Shown one piece after another: positions 1 to 9,479 of a stretch of 64,000 nucleotides of DNA. The notes beneath the pieces were generated by a model. The model searched no databases. It saw only the letters and a program-made list of their open reading frames with translations, and had not been told where the DNA came from. Every line of letters starts with the position of its first letter. Positions within the stretch are counted from its first letter, which is position 1. A program made the position numbers and the translations under genes. Origin of the DNA: Sphingomonas sp. YR710 (GTDB lineage: Bacteria; Pseudomonadota; Alphaproteobacteria; Sphingomonadales; Sphingomonadaceae); the NCBI RefSeq assembly GCF_900101455.1, contig NZ_FMZJ01000011.1, positions 99,799-163,798 on the forward strand, read 5' to 3'.

Positions 1-1
1 T

Positions 2-694
2 GTTTACGGCACAGCGACCAAGGTTGTCTTCATTCAGCTTGCCAAGGATTATCGCGAACGTGGCGTTCTGCGCGATACGTTCCTGCGCGGAATCCAGATG
101 ATCACGGCGGTGATGTGGCCGTTGCTGATCGGCTTTGCGGTGTTGTCACGGCCGGCCGTCTATATCCTGTTCGGCGAAAAATGGCTTGCAGCGGCAACGC
201 CGCTATCTCTGTTGCTGATCGCGCAGTTCGTGGTGCTGGCTTTCGGCATGAACTGGGAGCTGTTCGTGCTGCGGGACGAAACGGCGCGGCAAACCCGATA
301 CGAGGCGATCCGAGCGATCGTCAGCCTGGTGCTGCTGACGATCGGCTGCATGATCAGCATGTCCGCGGCGGCGGCCAGCCGTATCGTGGAGGCACTGGTC
401 GGCTTGTGCCTCTATCTGCCCCATATGAACCGCATGGCGGGAACGACCAGCGGTGAATTGCTGAGCGCTTATGGGCAGAGCGCATTGCTGACGGTCGCTG
501 CGGTGCTTCCCTCGGCGTTGCTGATGATATCCTATGACTGGGCGGCTTCGACGCCCGTGCCGTTGATCGCGGGCTGCGTTGGGTTGGGTGTGCTGCTTTG
601 GCTTGGCATGATCGTCCTGCTCGGGCATCCATTGCGGGCCGAACTGGTCCTGATCGTCAACCGTCTCCGCGGGGGACGTCCGGCCGCTTCATAA
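2..694 (+). CDS. Lipopolysaccharide/O-antigen flippase, C-terminal part (cut by left edge)
   Basis: The frame is open from the left edge, so the start codon lies outside the window; about 230 residues remain. It is very hydrophobic, with at least five likely membrane helices and a motif, SRPAVYILFGEKW, typical of the C-terminal half of Wzx/MATE-like polysaccharide exporters (a helix, then a short aromatic loop). Members flip undecaprenyl-linked sugar units across the inner membrane. The glycosyltransferase genes that follow fit a surface polysaccharide locus. Its end overlaps the convergent next gene by 6 bp. The substrate cannot be told from the sequence. Confidence 0.75.
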   Translation, partial: VYGTATKVVFIQLAKDYRERGVLRDTFLRGIQMITAVMWPLLIGFAVLSRPAVYILFGEKWLAAATPLSLLLIAQFVVLAFGMNWELFVLRDETARQTRYEAIRAIVSLVLLTIGCMISMSAAAASRIVEALVGLCLYLPHMNRMAGTTSGELLSAYGQSALLTVAAVLPSALLMISYDWAASTPVPLIAGCVGLGVLLWLGMIVLLGHPLRAELVLIVNRLRGGRPAAS

Positions 695-1645
695 GCCGGG
701 GGGATGTCCGCAGGATATGAGCCTCCGCTCGAGTCGGGTGACGATCTCGGGATCGAGCATGTGGCGATATTTGCCGATCGTCGATCGCTTGATGAATGGA
801 AAGCCGAGTTCGAGCAGGTGCGCGGCGCCGAACAAGGCGGGGTCCGGCCGCTCGACATTGCCGGCATACCATAAGGCTCCGACACTCATATGCCGTGATG
901 CGATGCGCGCAAAGCGCGTTTCCTGGCAACGGACTACGGCGTTGAACCGGTCGAACGCCATTCCGGGCAGGAACACCGACCAGAGCGACCGGAGCCGCCA
1001 TCGGGTTACCCCGCGCATCACGAACGCGTAGGACTGTATATGGTTTTCATAGATCGATGAGGCGGTGAACCCCGTCAGATCCCATCGCGCGCGGGCAAGC
1101 AGCGGTTCGAGGTCACTAAAGGGACCGAGCACGGAATCGTTGAGCACCAGGACATTCGCGCCGCCTGATCGCGCCGCGATGTGTCTCAGCCCCACCGCAT
1201 AAGCGGAGAAGTCATAGCCCGACAGGCCTTTCCAGATCAATGCATCGGCAAGCTCGTCGAGGCCGGTCGGCAGGTCGTCTGGAGTCGGTGCTGCGCAGAC
1301 GAGCAGCAACTTCCTGCCCATCGCCCGCAACTGGCCAAGCGTGAAGCGATGCGCCGGTGTGATCTGGCCATCGGCGAGATAGAGGAAATAAAGCGTCCAA
1401 TCGGGAGCAAAGCCTGCGGCTTTGACTATCCGGAAGGCGGGTGCTCGATGCAGTTCGCGCACGACATCCTTGATCCTGTCCCGCCTGTAATGCCGCGATG
1501 CGCGCGTCGCCTCGAAGGTCCAGTCCGTCGACAGACCGAACGAATCGTCAGGCATGAAGGCGTCCGGATGACGCCCCAGGATTTCGGGCGATCGGGCGAA
1601 GGTGGCGCATGTCGGCTTTGTCTTTCCGGGCTGGTGCGCGCACAA
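689..1645 (-). CDS. RgpF-like rhamnan-synthesis family protein
   Basis: The protein carries the segment NVLVLNDSVLGPFSDLEPLL, a hallmark of the RgpF/rhamnan-synthesis F family (a glycosyltransferase-like fold), followed by 'YAFVMRG' and 'ERPDPALFGAAHLLELGFPFIKR', which also fit that family. It probably takes part in assembling a cell-surface polysaccharide with the neighbouring flippase and glycosyltransferases. The longest frame begins at a TTG (1645); an ATG at 1555, giving 288 residues, is an equally good start, and neither has a convincing Shine-Dalgarno sequence. No signal peptide is visible, so it should be cytoplasmic. The exact sugar is unknown. Confidence 0.6.
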   Translation of the reverse strand: MCAHQPGKTKPTCATFARSPEILGRHPDAFMPDDSFGLSTDWTFEATRASRHYRRDRIKDVVRELHRAPAFRIVKAAGFAPDWTLYFLYLADGQITPAHRFTLGQLRAMGRKLLLVCAAPTPDDLPTGLDELADALIWKGLSGYDFSAYAVGLRHIAARSGGANVLVLNDSVLGPFSDLEPLLARARWDLTGFTASSIYENHIQSYAFVMRGVTRWRLRSLWSVFLPGMAFDRFNAVVRCQETRFARIASRHMSVGALWYAGNVERPDPALFGAAHLLELGFPFIKRSTIGKYRHMLDPEIVTRLERRLISCGHPPGL

Positions 1646-1750
1646 TGGCAGCGCGGTCGCGGGGATGCCAAGCGGTAATTGCGTTGCCGTTGGCGATCAC
1701 CTAGCTTCGCACGGCGCGATAGCGCAGCAATTATGGGGTAGGCGGCCGCG

Positions 1751-2719
1751 ATGGGCGAATTTTCTCACGCCGGAGACAAGCTCTTCCCGGCTGAGCGCGC
1801 AGATCAGGGCGACATCATCCATATCGTGACGGTGCTCTATAACAGTGCGCCGGTGCTCGATCGCTTCGTGGCGAGTCTGGTGGCGCAGACAAACACGCGC
1901 TGGCGGTTGATCGCCATCGACAATGCCTCGCGTGACGGATGTGCCGACCGCCTGGCGGCGTTGGGTGATCCGCGGATTGTGGTGTTGCGCAATCCGACCA
2001 ACACCGGCTTCGCCCGTGCCACTAACAGAGGGCTGCGGCTGGCGCTCGACGAGGGCGGCGAATTCATCGTGCTGATGAACAATGATGTCGAATTTGCGCC
2101 CGATTTTCTGGGCGATTTGCTGGCGGCACGAATGAAGCTGGATGCGCAGGCGATCACGCCGCGGATCGCCTATCTCCGATCGCCGGACAAGGCATGGTAT
2201 GCGGGCGGGCATTTCGATTCGAGCTGGATCTTCAAGAGCGTTCATGAGGAAAGCGATCCGCCGGATTCCCCCGATGTTCGGGCCGTTGAATTCGCCTCGG
2301 GATGCTGCCTCGGCCTCACGCGCGCCGTGTTGGAGCGGGTAGGTTTGCTGGACGAGCGCTTCTTTGTCTATTGGGAAGACACTGATTATTGCCTGCGACT
2401 GCAGGCTGCGGGCATTCCGATCCATTATCTGCGCCGGCTCACGTTGCTGCATGATAGTTCGGCGCTGGCGGGCGGTCATAACAGTCCAACCTTCATCAGC
2501 CTTTTCTATCGCGGTTATATGCAGATCCTGATGAAATATTTTGGCCCTGTTTACACGCTGCGCGCCATGCTCCGCCTGCTGGTGAAGCATAAGGGACATC
2601 GGGACAGCCGTGGCGCGCTGGCCGGGCCGCGCATGCTGGGTGCGATGATGCGTGGCTTGGCGCTGTCCTTGCTGCAGCGTCGGGATCGTTTACGGCTGCA
2701 TGAGCAGGTCGCCGGATAA
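1751..2719 (+). CDS. Family 2 glycosyltransferase (rhamnosyltransferase-like)
   Basis: A GT-A fold glycosyltransferase of 322 residues. The N-terminal nucleotide-sugar region reads IVTVLYNSAPVLDRF then IDNASRDG. The metal-binding DXD position is in LMNNDVEF. The acceptor region FASGCCLGLTRAVLERVG followed by YWEDTDYCLRLQAAG is typical of WbbL/rhamnosyltransferase-type GT2 enzymes. It should add a sugar to a lipid-linked polysaccharide at the cytoplasmic face of the inner membrane. It shares one base with the next gene (TAATG), so the two are translationally coupled. Donor and acceptor are not predictable here. Confidence 0.88.
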   Translation: MGEFSHAGDKLFPAERADQGDIIHIVTVLYNSAPVLDRFVASLVAQTNTRWRLIAIDNASRDGCADRLAALGDPRIVVLRNPTNTGFARATNRGLRLALDEGGEFIVLMNNDVEFAPDFLGDLLAARMKLDAQAITPRIAYLRSPDKAWYAGGHFDSSWIFKSVHEESDPPDSPDVRAVEFASGCCLGLTRAVLERVGLLDERFFVYWEDTDYCLRLQAAGIPIHYLRRLTLLHDSSALAGGHNSPTFISLFYRGYMQILMKYFGPVYTLRAMLRLLVKHKGHRDSRGALAGPRMLGAMMRGLALSLLQRRDRLRLHEQVAG

Positions 2720-3858
2720 TGATCATTATCATCGAGCCGACCTACGCGCGACATGATCACGCGGCCGTGAATGCGGCGCTCATTCAGGCCGTTGCACTGG
2801 CATGTCCCGGAGAGGAGATCCTGTTTGCGGCGACCGCGCTGCATCGCGGTTTCGTCGAGCAATTCGGCCCCTTACCACCGGGCACACAGTTTTGCGGTAT
2901 AGATGTACTGCCGCCCGGCGGCGTACATTTGCGGCGCTTCATGGCGCAATGGAGGGCGATACGGCTGGCCATGCGGCGGAAGCGTCCGCGCGCGATCATC
3001 CTTCTGTCGAGCGGGCCGGAAACCTTTTTCGCGGCGCGCGCGATTGTCACGGAGTTTGCGACGGTCAAGCTGTTCGTCGTTCTGCACGGCAATCTGATCG
3101 ATGGCACGGGCTGGCGCTCGCGCGATCCGCGTCATAGGCTGTTCGATTATCGCTCCGGGCTCGCCGTCGCGCGTCATCCGCGCATCAGGATGGTGGTGCT
3201 CGAAGATTATATCCGTACGGCGGTGATTACGCTGGGCGCTATACCTGTCGCGTCCTTGTCAACCTGGCCTCACCCGCTCAACAGCAGCGAGATCGACGAA
3301 CGGGATAGGCCGGTTGCAGTGGGACGGCCGATTCGCATCGCCTTTGTCGGAGCAGCCTCCCGCAGCAAGGGCTTCGACAAATTCGTGGCGCTGATCCGCG
3401 TGATCGCCGGTCACCCTGCCGCTGCGCGCTACGAGTTCCGCTTCATCGGCGCGCCGATCGAGCCATTTCCCGAGGCGGCTGGGATTATCGCTCTGCCAGC
3501 CGAGCCACTGCCCCGCGACAGGTTTATCGCGGAACTCCGCGACATCGATTATGTAATGCTGCCATTTGCGACCGACAGCTATGAATTGACGGCGAGCGGC
3601 TCGTTGCTCGATTGCGTCAGCCAGGCCAAGCCGGTGATCTCGCTCGACATCGCGGCCGTCCGCACGATGGCGGACCAATTTGGCGATATCGGCTATGTTC
3701 GCAGTTCGATGACGGAAATCGAAACGCTGCTTAAATCAGAGCACGGGATAGCCGATCCGGGACTGTATCGGGCGTTTCAAACCAGTTTGCGGGCGATCTG
3801 TGCGTCGCGGACACCTGCGGGGATTGCGCCGTTGGTTCGGCGTGACCTTGGTTCATAG
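2719..3858 (+). CDS. Glycosyltransferase, GT4/GT-B-like
   Basis: A 379-residue protein coupled to the upstream GT2 gene by a 1-bp overlap. The C-terminal half has the GT-B pattern: IAFVGAASRSKGFDKFVALI (first strand after the linker), YEFRFIGAP, then LRDIDYVMLPFATDSYELTASGSLLD, where family members bind the donor nucleotide, and AKPVISLD. The N-terminal half has VKLFVVLHGN in an acceptor-side Rossmann fold. The weak overall family signature means the donor sugar is unknown. It most likely extends the same surface polysaccharide as its neighbours. It ends 13 bp from a convergent gene. Confidence 0.75.
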   Translation: MIIIIEPTYARHDHAAVNAALIQAVALACPGEEILFAATALHRGFVEQFGPLPPGTQFCGIDVLPPGGVHLRRFMAQWRAIRLAMRRKRPRAIILLSSGPETFFAARAIVTEFATVKLFVVLHGNLIDGTGWRSRDPRHRLFDYRSGLAVARHPRIRMVVLEDYIRTAVITLGAIPVASLSTWPHPLNSSEIDERDRPVAVGRPIRIAFVGAASRSKGFDKFVALIRVIAGHPAAARYEFRFIGAPIEPFPEAAGIIALPAEPLPRDRFIAELRDIDYVMLPFATDSYELTASGSLLDCVSQAKPVISLDIAAVRTMADQFGDIGYVRSSMTEIETLLKSEHGIADPGLYRAFQTSLRAICASRTPAGIAPLVRRDLGS

Positions 3859-3871
3859 GACGCGACAGATG

Positions 3872-4696
3872 TCACTGCGGGGGCAGCGTTTGGATGTCAC
3901 CAGGCAGTGGTGGGGAAGGGGCCGTTGCCAGTATGCTGGCCGATCGGATTCCATAATGTTGCGGCCACGCCGTTGCCGGCAAATAGAATGAGCCGAAGAT
4001 GCGATCGTAAACCGGTAGCATTGGCGCGTAGTTGCGGTTGACGTTGATCTCGCGCGAATGATGCCAATGGTGAAAGCGGGGCGACGAAATGACTTGTTCG
4101 ATCCAGCCCAGTCGCCAGCGCAGATTGGCATGGATGAAAAAGCTCCAGACGGTGCCCCCCAATGTCAGCAGGAGCGGGCCGATATTGTCCGAAGCCGCGC
4201 CAGGACGCGCGAGGCCCAACACATAGACCGGCACCAGTCCGCACAGTCGCGTGAATATGATATCGATCGGATGCGCGCGGGTGTTGACCAACCAGTCGAG
4301 CGCATTCGGCTGGTGGTGGATGGAGTGGAAGTGCCATAGCCAGGCCCATTCATGCGACCAGCGATGCCCCCAATAGAATCCGCATTCGCCGATGGCGAAG
4401 ATCGCGCCCAGCTTGGCCCACAGCGGCAGCATGTCGACCTGGCTATAATAGGCTTCTGGGATGATATTGACGGCTATTGCGGCTACGAACGCCAGCGGCA
4501 CGCCGAGCAGAAATGCCGCAACGAGGCCATTGAGAAAATACAGGCCAAGATCCTCGAGGAGCCCGGGCCGCAAGATGGGCAACGGCCGCAATGCGAATAG
4601 CCGTTCGAGCGGCACGAAAATGGCGGCGAGGATGATCAGCCAGACGCTAAGGCGGGCGGTATATCCCAGGAATAATAGCAATTGATGCGACATCAT
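3872..4696 (-). CDS. Sterol desaturase / fatty acid hydroxylase family protein
   Basis: An integral membrane di-iron oxygenase of 274 residues. All three histidine clusters of the family are present: HRWSH, HSIHH (after WLWHF), and FHHWHH near the C terminus, with HANLRW and RAHPID as further conserved pieces. Four or so hydrophobic segments surround them. Members hydroxylate or desaturate lipids (fatty acyl chains, sterols, carotenoid-like substrates) using O2. Two adjacent ATGs (4696 and 4693) could start it. It is convergent with the glycosyltransferase operon and is probably its own transcription unit. The substrate is unknown. Confidence 0.88.
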   Translation of the reverse strand: MMSHQLLLFLGYTARLSVWLIILAAIFVPLERLFALRPLPILRPGLLEDLGLYFLNGLVAAFLLGVPLAFVAAIAVNIIPEAYYSQVDMLPLWAKLGAIFAIGECGFYWGHRWSHEWAWLWHFHSIHHQPNALDWLVNTRAHPIDIIFTRLCGLVPVYVLGLARPGAASDNIGPLLLTLGGTVWSFFIHANLRWRLGWIEQVISSPRFHHWHHSREINVNRNYAPMLPVYDRIFGSFYLPATAWPQHYGIRSASILATAPSPPLPGDIQTLPPQ

Positions 4697-4839
4697 GAGC
4701 CGGCTGGCGGGCTTTCCCCGGCTGGCGCGATCAATCTTGTGCCCGAAATTCTGGCGTGAGCCGCCAGCGGTGCCGGAGCACGCCTCAATCGATATCGGAT
4801 CATCGGTCTAATTGGCCAGAGGGCCAATGGGCGACGGAC

Positions 4840-5604
4840 TCAGGCGAGCCGCCGATCGAACCGTGCAAAGAGGTTGCCGGCCCCGCGGCCGCGCATAGCA
4901 GCACCGACGAAACCGAAGCCGAGCAACATCATCGCCCAGGTTGCCGGTTCAGGAACGGCTTCGCTCAACCGCACACCATCGAGCAGCGAGAATGGCGGCT
5001 GCCCGGCCGGCGTACCATGGGCGAGAAAGGCCAGGGTGTCCGACGTATTCTGCGCGGTGAAAATGAACTTCTCCTGGGTCCAGGGAACGAAGCCATGGTC
5101 GGCGTTGTTCACGACCGGCGTGAAAAAGGTTTCGTTGCCCAGCGAGACTTCCCAGGATTCGGTTGTGGTGCCATCGAACGTATGCTGCTGCGCAGCCGCC
5201 CAATAGAAGCTCACTTCATATTTCTTGCCGATCGTCAGGCCGTTGATCACCTGCTCGATAGGGTGGGCTTCGTAGTCGCCATCCGCACCGATGAAGTTGC
5301 CGCCTGTCGGGCTGATCGTCAGACCGTTATTCGATCCATTGCCCGGTCCCCAGAGCGAAAGCGTAGCACCGCTTTCCACGGCCGAGCCTGTCGTATCCGC
5401 CGTTCCCGGCGCAAATATGAAATTGAAGCCGGTCGTGTCCCAGCCCAGCACGACGTTATTGGGATTGAACGTCCCGAACGCATTCGAACCCGGCAGCGAG
5501 GTGATCTCGAAATCGCCATTCAGGACCAGATTGGCCGCCTGCGCGGCACCACCCGATACACAAGCGGCAACCGCGGCCAAACATGCCAAAATCATCCTGC
5601 GCAT
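4840..5604 (-). CDS. PEPxxWA-CTERM sorting domain protein
   Basis: An exported protein of 254 residues. An N-terminal signal peptide (MRRMILACLAAVAACVSGGA) precedes a Gly/Asn/Thr-rich, beta-strand-like body beginning ANLVLNGDFEI, similar to the DUF642-like or carbohydrate-binding bodies of many PEP-CTERM proteins. The C terminus has VPEPATWAMMLLGFGFVG, a hydrophobic helix, then a basic tail: the PEPxxWA variant of the PEP-CTERM signal typical of sphingomonads. Such proteins are processed by an exosortase during export; none is encoded in this window. The molecular role is unknown; surface or matrix association is inferred from the sorting signal. Confidence 0.88.
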   Translation of the reverse strand: MRRMILACLAAVAACVSGGAAQAANLVLNGDFEITSLPGSNAFGTFNPNNVVLGWDTTGFNFIFAPGTADTTGSAVESGATLSLWGPGNGSNNGLTISPTGGNFIGADGDYEAHPIEQVINGLTIGKKYEVSFYWAAAQQHTFDGTTTESWEVSLGNETFFTPVVNNADHGFVPWTQEKFIFTAQNTSDTLAFLAHGTPAGQPPFSLLDGVRLSEAVPEPATWAMMLLGFGFVGAAMRGRGAGNLFARFDRRLA

Positions 5605-5656
5605 ACGCTAAGTCCCCACACTATACCGGCTTACCTTTACAGGAACTTAAGTTTGA

Positions 5657-5668
5657 GCGCAATTGCGC
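5657..5668. promoter_or_regulatory. 12-bp perfect palindrome upstream of the PEPxxWA-CTERM gene
   Basis: GCGCAATTGCGC is a perfect palindrome about 53 bp upstream of the PEPxxWA gene start, in a 155-bp intergenic stretch that is AT-richer than its surroundings. It could be an operator for a dimeric regulator. No regulator family can be named, and a 12-bp palindrome in GC-rich DNA can also be chance. Confidence 0.25.
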
Positions 5669-5759
5669 CGCGAAAAACGGGGAATTTTGGTGCTTTAATG
5701 CACTAAGATATTGGTTTGGCACCGTAACGTCCGTGCCCTTCTCCGAATCGCCGCTGATT

Positions 5760-6518
5760 CTAGCGTTTCTGCGGCTTTTCGAGCGCCGAAAAAACGCCAC
5801 GCATCGTGCGGACTTCCTGGGCGCTCCAGCGGGGCTTGGTGAGCAATGTGCGCAGCATGCGTTTCGTTACAGGCGTACGATCGGGCGGGAAGAAAAAGCC
5901 CGCGGTCTCCAGCATCGTGTCGATCTGATCGATCATGCCGTCCAGGTCGCGCTGGTCGGCCGGCGCATCGATCTCTACCCGGGGTGGCGATGCCAGCGAC
6001 ACGCCTTTTGACCATTCATAGGCGATCAGGATCACCGCCTGGGCGAGATTGAGGCTTTGAAAGGCGGGGTTGATTGGCACAGTGATGATCGTCCGCGCGA
6101 CGGCGACGTCATCGGTTTCGAGTCCCGATCGCTCGGCGCCGAACAATATAGCCGAACGGCCCGATCCAGCCGAGCCGTGGATGGCAGTGGCAGCCTGTTC
6201 CGGCGTCAGGACCGGCTTGGTCACCCCGCGCTTGCGCACCGTGGTCGCATAGACATGTGCGCAGTCGGCGACGGCATCGGCTACGCTGTCAAAGATCCGG
6301 GCATTGTCGAGCACGCTATCGGCACCCGACGCCGCCGGATGGGCTTGCGGATTGGGCCAGCCGTCGCGCGGGGCGACGAGGCGCAATTCGGTCAGCCCAA
6401 AGTTGAGCATGGCGCGCGCGGCCTTGCCGATATTCTCGCCGAGCTGCGGGCGGACGAGAACGATGATCGGGGCGGTCTCTTGCATGCGCCTGTCGTCGAC
6501 CGGGGCCGTCGCGCTCAT
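5760..6518 (-). CDS. trmJ: tRNA (cytidine/uridine-32) 2'-O-methyltransferase TrmJ
   Basis: A SPOUT-fold methyltransferase of 252 residues. It has the N-terminal [17 protein letters not shown] (motif 1, with the asparagine that defines TrmJ/LasT enzymes), FGAERSGLE (motif 2, SAM knot) and [16 protein letters not shown] (motif 3). It 2'-O-methylates position 32 of several tRNAs in the cytoplasm. The start ATG overlaps the nrdR stop by 4 bp (ATGA), so it is the last gene of the rpiB-glyA-nrdR-trmJ operon and coupled to nrdR. Length fits the family. Substrate nucleotide choice (C, U or both) is not predictable. Confidence 0.92.
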   Translation of the reverse strand: MSATAPVDDRRMQETAPIIVLVRPQLGENIGKAARAMLNFGLTELRLVAPRDGWPNPQAHPAASGADSVLDNARIFDSVADAVADCAHVYATTVRKRGVTKPVLTPEQAATAIHGSAGSGRSAILFGAERSGLETDDVAVARTIITVPINPAFQSLNLAQAVILIAYEWSKGVSLASPPRVEIDAPADQRDLDGMIDQIDTMLETAGFFFPPDRTPVTKRMLRTLLTKPRWSAQEVRTMRGVFSALEKPQKR

Positions 6519-6976
6519 TCGCGGCCTACTTCACTCACGCTGCCGGCGAAATCCTCGAAATCCTTGGCTTCGCGAAAGTCCTTATAGACGCTGGCGAAGC
6601 GGATATAGGCGACGCTGTCGAGCGCCTTGAGACCGTCCATCACCATTTCGCCGACCGTGGACGCCGGGACTTCGCTTTCGCCTGATGTTTCGATCTGCCG
6701 CTGGATCGCGGTGACCAGCCGCTCGATGCGGGTCTGCTCGACCGGGCGCTTGCGGCAGGCGATCGCGATCGATCGTTCGAGCTTGCCGCGATCGAAAGGC
6801 TCGCGGCGATTTTCGCTCTTCACCACCGTCAGTTCGCGCAACTGGATGCGCTCGAAGGTGGTGAAGCGCGCGCCGCAGCCCTCGCACTGCCGCCGCCTGC
6901 GGATCGAGGCGCCGTCCTCGGTAGGACGGCTATCCTTTACCTGGCTGTCTTCATGTCCGCAAAAGGGGCAGCGCAT
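6515..6976 (-). CDS. nrdR: Transcriptional repressor NrdR
   Basis: A 153-residue NrdR. The N-terminal zinc ribbon is MRCPFCGHE with a second pair in CEGCGARF, followed by RRRRQCEGC and TTFERIQL. An ATP-cone domain follows (KRDG-like region around [19 protein letters not shown]). NrdR senses ATP/dATP and represses ribonucleotide reductase genes by binding NrdR boxes. It lies 9 bp after glyA and overlaps trmJ. The glyA-nrdR arrangement is common in alphaproteobacteria and links one-carbon/thymidylate supply with dNTP control. No odd features were seen. Confidence 0.96.
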   Translation of the reverse strand: MRCPFCGHEDSQVKDSRPTEDGASIRRRRQCEGCGARFTTFERIQLRELTVVKSENRREPFDRGKLERSIAIACRKRPVEQTRIERLVTAIQRQIETSGESEVPASTVGEMVMDGLKALDSVAYIRFASVYKDFREAKDFEDFAGSVSEVGRE

Positions 6977-6985
6977 GCAGGCTTC

Positions 6986-8302
6986 TCAAAGCTCCGGATA
7001 GATCGGGAAGCGATCGCACAAAGCCTCGACGCGGGCTTTTACGTCCGCCTCGACGGCCGCATTTCCCTCGACCCCGTTCTTCGCCAGATTTTCGAGCACG
7101 TCGACGATCATATCGGCGATGTCGCGGAACTCGGCGGGGCCGAAGCCGCGTGTCGTGCCCGCAGGCGATCCGACGCGGATACCGCTGGTCCGCACCGGTG
7201 GCAGCGGATCGTTGGGAATGCCGTTCTTGTTGCAGGTAATGCCGGCGCGTTCGAGCGCCTCATCGGCATCGCGGCCGTTGACCCCGATCGGGCGCAGATC
7301 GACAAGCGCCAGATGCGTATCGGTGCCGCCGGAAACGAGATCGGCGCCGCGCTCCTTGAGGCGGGCTGCCAGCACCTTGGCGTTTTCGACCACGGCCGCT
7401 GCATAATGCTTGAACTCGGGGCGGAGCGCTTCGCCGAATGCGACCGCCTTGGCGGCGATCACATGCATCAGCGGGCCACCCTGGAGCCCCGGGAATACCG
7501 CCGAGTTGATCTTCTTCGCGATCGCCTCGTCATTGGTCATGATCATGCCGCCGCGCGGTCCGCGCAACGTCTTGTGCGTGGTCGTGGTGACGACATGCGC
7601 GTGACCGAACGGGGTCGGATGCACGCCACCGGCGACGAGGCCGGCGAAATGGGCCATGTCGACCATGAACAGGGCGCCGACCTCGTCCGCGATCTTGCGG
7701 AAGCGGGCGAAATCGATGTGGCGCGGATAGGCCGAACCGCCGGTGATGATCAGGGTCGGCTTATGCTCGCGAGCCAGCGCCTCGACCTGATCATAATCGA
7801 TCAGGTGGGTTTCGGGATGCACGCCATATTGCACGGCATTATACCATTTGCCCGACATCGCTGCCTTGGCGCCATGGGTCAGGTGGCCGCCGGCATCGAG
7901 GCTGAGGCCCATGATCGTATCGCCGGGCTTGGTCAAAGCGAGCATCACCGCGCCGTTCGCCTGCGCGCCCGAATGCGGCTGGACGTTGGCAAAATCGCAG
8001 CCGAACAGCTGCTTCGCGCGATCGATCGCGAGCTGTTCGACCACGTCGGACGGGTGGCAGCCCTGATAATAACGCTTGCCGGGATAGCCCTCGGCATATT
8101 TGTTGGTGAACACAGAGCCTTGCGCTTCGAGCACGGCCTTGGAAACGATGTTCTCGGATGCGATCAGCTCGATCTGTTTCTTCTCACGGCTGATTTCCTG
8201 TTGCAGTCCGCCAAAGACGGCAGGATCGGCAGCGGCCAGGCCGCGCGTGAAGAAGCCGTCAGGCTGGACCTCGGCAAAAGTGGCGGCGGGTTTGGTGCTC
8301 AT
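6986..8302 (-). CDS. glyA: Serine hydroxymethyltransferase
   Basis: A 438-residue PLP enzyme interconverting serine plus tetrahydrofolate with glycine plus 5,10-methylene-tetrahydrofolate. Visible signatures: [20 protein letters not shown] (N-terminal conserved block), [31 protein letters not shown], and the PLP-lysine block [14 protein letters not shown]. The start ATG overlaps the rpiB stop by 4 bp (ATGA), so translation is coupled. It provides the one-carbon units for thymidylate and purine synthesis, which matches its position ahead of nrdR. Length is normal for alphaproteobacterial GlyA. Confidence 0.98.
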   Translation of the reverse strand: MSTKPAATFAEVQPDGFFTRGLAAADPAVFGGLQQEISREKKQIELIASENIVSKAVLEAQGSVFTNKYAEGYPGKRYYQGCHPSDVVEQLAIDRAKQLFGCDFANVQPHSGAQANGAVMLALTKPGDTIMGLSLDAGGHLTHGAKAAMSGKWYNAVQYGVHPETHLIDYDQVEALAREHKPTLIITGGSAYPRHIDFARFRKIADEVGALFMVDMAHFAGLVAGGVHPTPFGHAHVVTTTTHKTLRGPRGGMIMTNDEAIAKKINSAVFPGLQGGPLMHVIAAKAVAFGEALRPEFKHYAAAVVENAKVLAARLKERGADLVSGGTDTHLALVDLRPIGVNGRDADEALERAGITCNKNGIPNDPLPPVRTSGIRVGSPAGTTRGFGPAEFRDIADMIVDVLENLAKNGVEGNAAVEADVKARVEALCDRFPIYPEL

Positions 8303-8775
8303 ACGTGCTCCTTCGCAAAGCGAGGGTGGGACAATTTGGTGACGCGGCGCTCGTGGCGGCCTTTGGTGCCTTCGTCGCTGCCGCCGAACGGCGTCGACAG
8401 AAAGGCGGAAACACAGGCCTTGGCCTGCTCGATCCCGATCAGGCGGGCGCCCATCGCGATGACGTTCGCATCATTATGCTCGCGGGCAAGCTGCGCCGAT
8501 AGCATCTCGGAAACAAGCGCGCAGCGGACGGCCGGATGCCGATTGACCGCGATCGAAATGCCGATGCCCGAGCCGCACAGCGCAATGCCCTTTTGCGCCT
8601 CGCCGATGGCAACGGCTTCCGCGAGCTTGTACCCATAATCGGGGTAGTCGACCGAGGCGCCGTCGGACGGGCCCAGATCCAGCACATCATGGCCCGACTG
8701 GCGGAGCCACTGGACGAGCGCCTGCTTTAGGTCGATGGCGGCGTGGTCGGATGCAATGGCGATGATATCGGCCAT
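8299..8775 (-). CDS. rpiB: Ribose-5-phosphate isomerase B
   Basis: A 158-residue RpiB/LacAB family isomerase that interconverts ribose 5-phosphate and ribulose 5-phosphate. It has [11 protein letters not shown] (phosphate/ring-opening region), SVDYPDYG, and [14 protein letters not shown] with the active-site Cys67. The start ATG at 8775 was chosen because homology begins there. A much longer open frame continues upstream to about 9429, but that part is the antisense of the lipoprotein gene and has no recognisable content. First gene of the rpiB-glyA-nrdR-trmJ operon. The C-terminal basic tail (residues 136-158) is longer than in E. coli, as in other sphingomonads. Confidence 0.93.
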   Translation of the reverse strand: MADIIAIASDHAAIDLKQALVQWLRQSGHDVLDLGPSDGASVDYPDYGYKLAEAVAIGEAQKGIALCGSGIGISIAVNRHPAVRCALVSEMLSAQLAREHNDANVIAMGARLIGIEQAKACVSAFLSTPFGGSDEGTKGRHERRVTKLSHPRFAKEHV

Positions 8776-8916
8776 CTTCTTGGTCCTGCTGAGTCGGGTT
8801 TGCCCGCTCTCTAGGGGCTTGGGTTTCGATATGCCACCATCTTTGGTGTTTGTGGCATGAAGGTACAGCTTTTGCCGAAGCGCGTTCGACGTTTCGGCCA
8901 GTTCGGAGACGCATGA

Positions 8917-9375
8917 ATGGCACGGCGGAACAGGGTTATGATCGCGGCGATGCTCGCACTGGCGGGGTGCGCGAAGGGCCAGCAGGCGATCTTGCCCGGC
9001 AATGACGATGCGGCCATCAATTTCTCGCGAGATGCCTCCGCGGGGGATGGCGATGTCATGGCCGATGTTCCCGAAAACGGGACCGCGCCATTGTCCACCG
9101 ATGCCTGGTCCGGCAAGTGGATTGGTGTCGAAGGGCTGGTGCTCAATATCCAACCCGCCGGAGAGCGTGGTCGTTATGTGCTGAGCGTGACCCTGCTCGA
9201 TGGCACGAAAAGCTATGATGGTGTCGCCGATGGCAACGTCATCCGCTTCACGCGCGATGGGCGGCCCGAAAGCATCCGCGCGGCAACCGGCGACGAGACC
9301 GGCCTCAAATGGCTGGCCGGTAAGCAGAATTGCCTGATGATCAAGCAGGGCGAGGGCTTTTGTCGGGAGCCGTAA
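8917..9375 (+). CDS. Putative lipoprotein of unknown function
   Basis: A 152-residue exported protein with a short basic N terminus, a hydrophobic stretch and a lipobox LAGC at about residues 15-18, so it is probably lipidated and envelope-anchored. The mature part has an acidic, disordered stretch and then a small beta-rich domain (WSGKWIGVEGLVLNI; GRYVLSVTLLDGTKSYDGVADG; NVIRFTRDG) that ends with KQNCLMIKQGEGFCREP, including two cysteines that could pair. No function can be named. It is divergent from rpiB with a 141-bp gap. Confidence 0.8.
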   Translation: MARRNRVMIAAMLALAGCAKGQQAILPGNDDAAINFSRDASAGDGDVMADVPENGTAPLSTDAWSGKWIGVEGLVLNIQPAGERGRYVLSVTLLDGTKSYDGVADGNVIRFTRDGRPESIRAATGDETGLKWLAGKQNCLMIKQGEGFCREP

Positions 9376-9479
9376 CCTTCTTCGATGCCAAAATTCGATT
9401 TCAAAGCAAGCGGCGGAGCGCGTCGCCATTTGCTATATGCCAGATGAACCGCACGATATGAAGTGCGAAAGGCTTTGGC

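Noticed and set aside
8776..9429. An upstream extension of rpiB in frame
   Set aside because: RpiB homology begins at the ATG at 8775; the extension is antisense to a lipoprotein gene with a lipobox.
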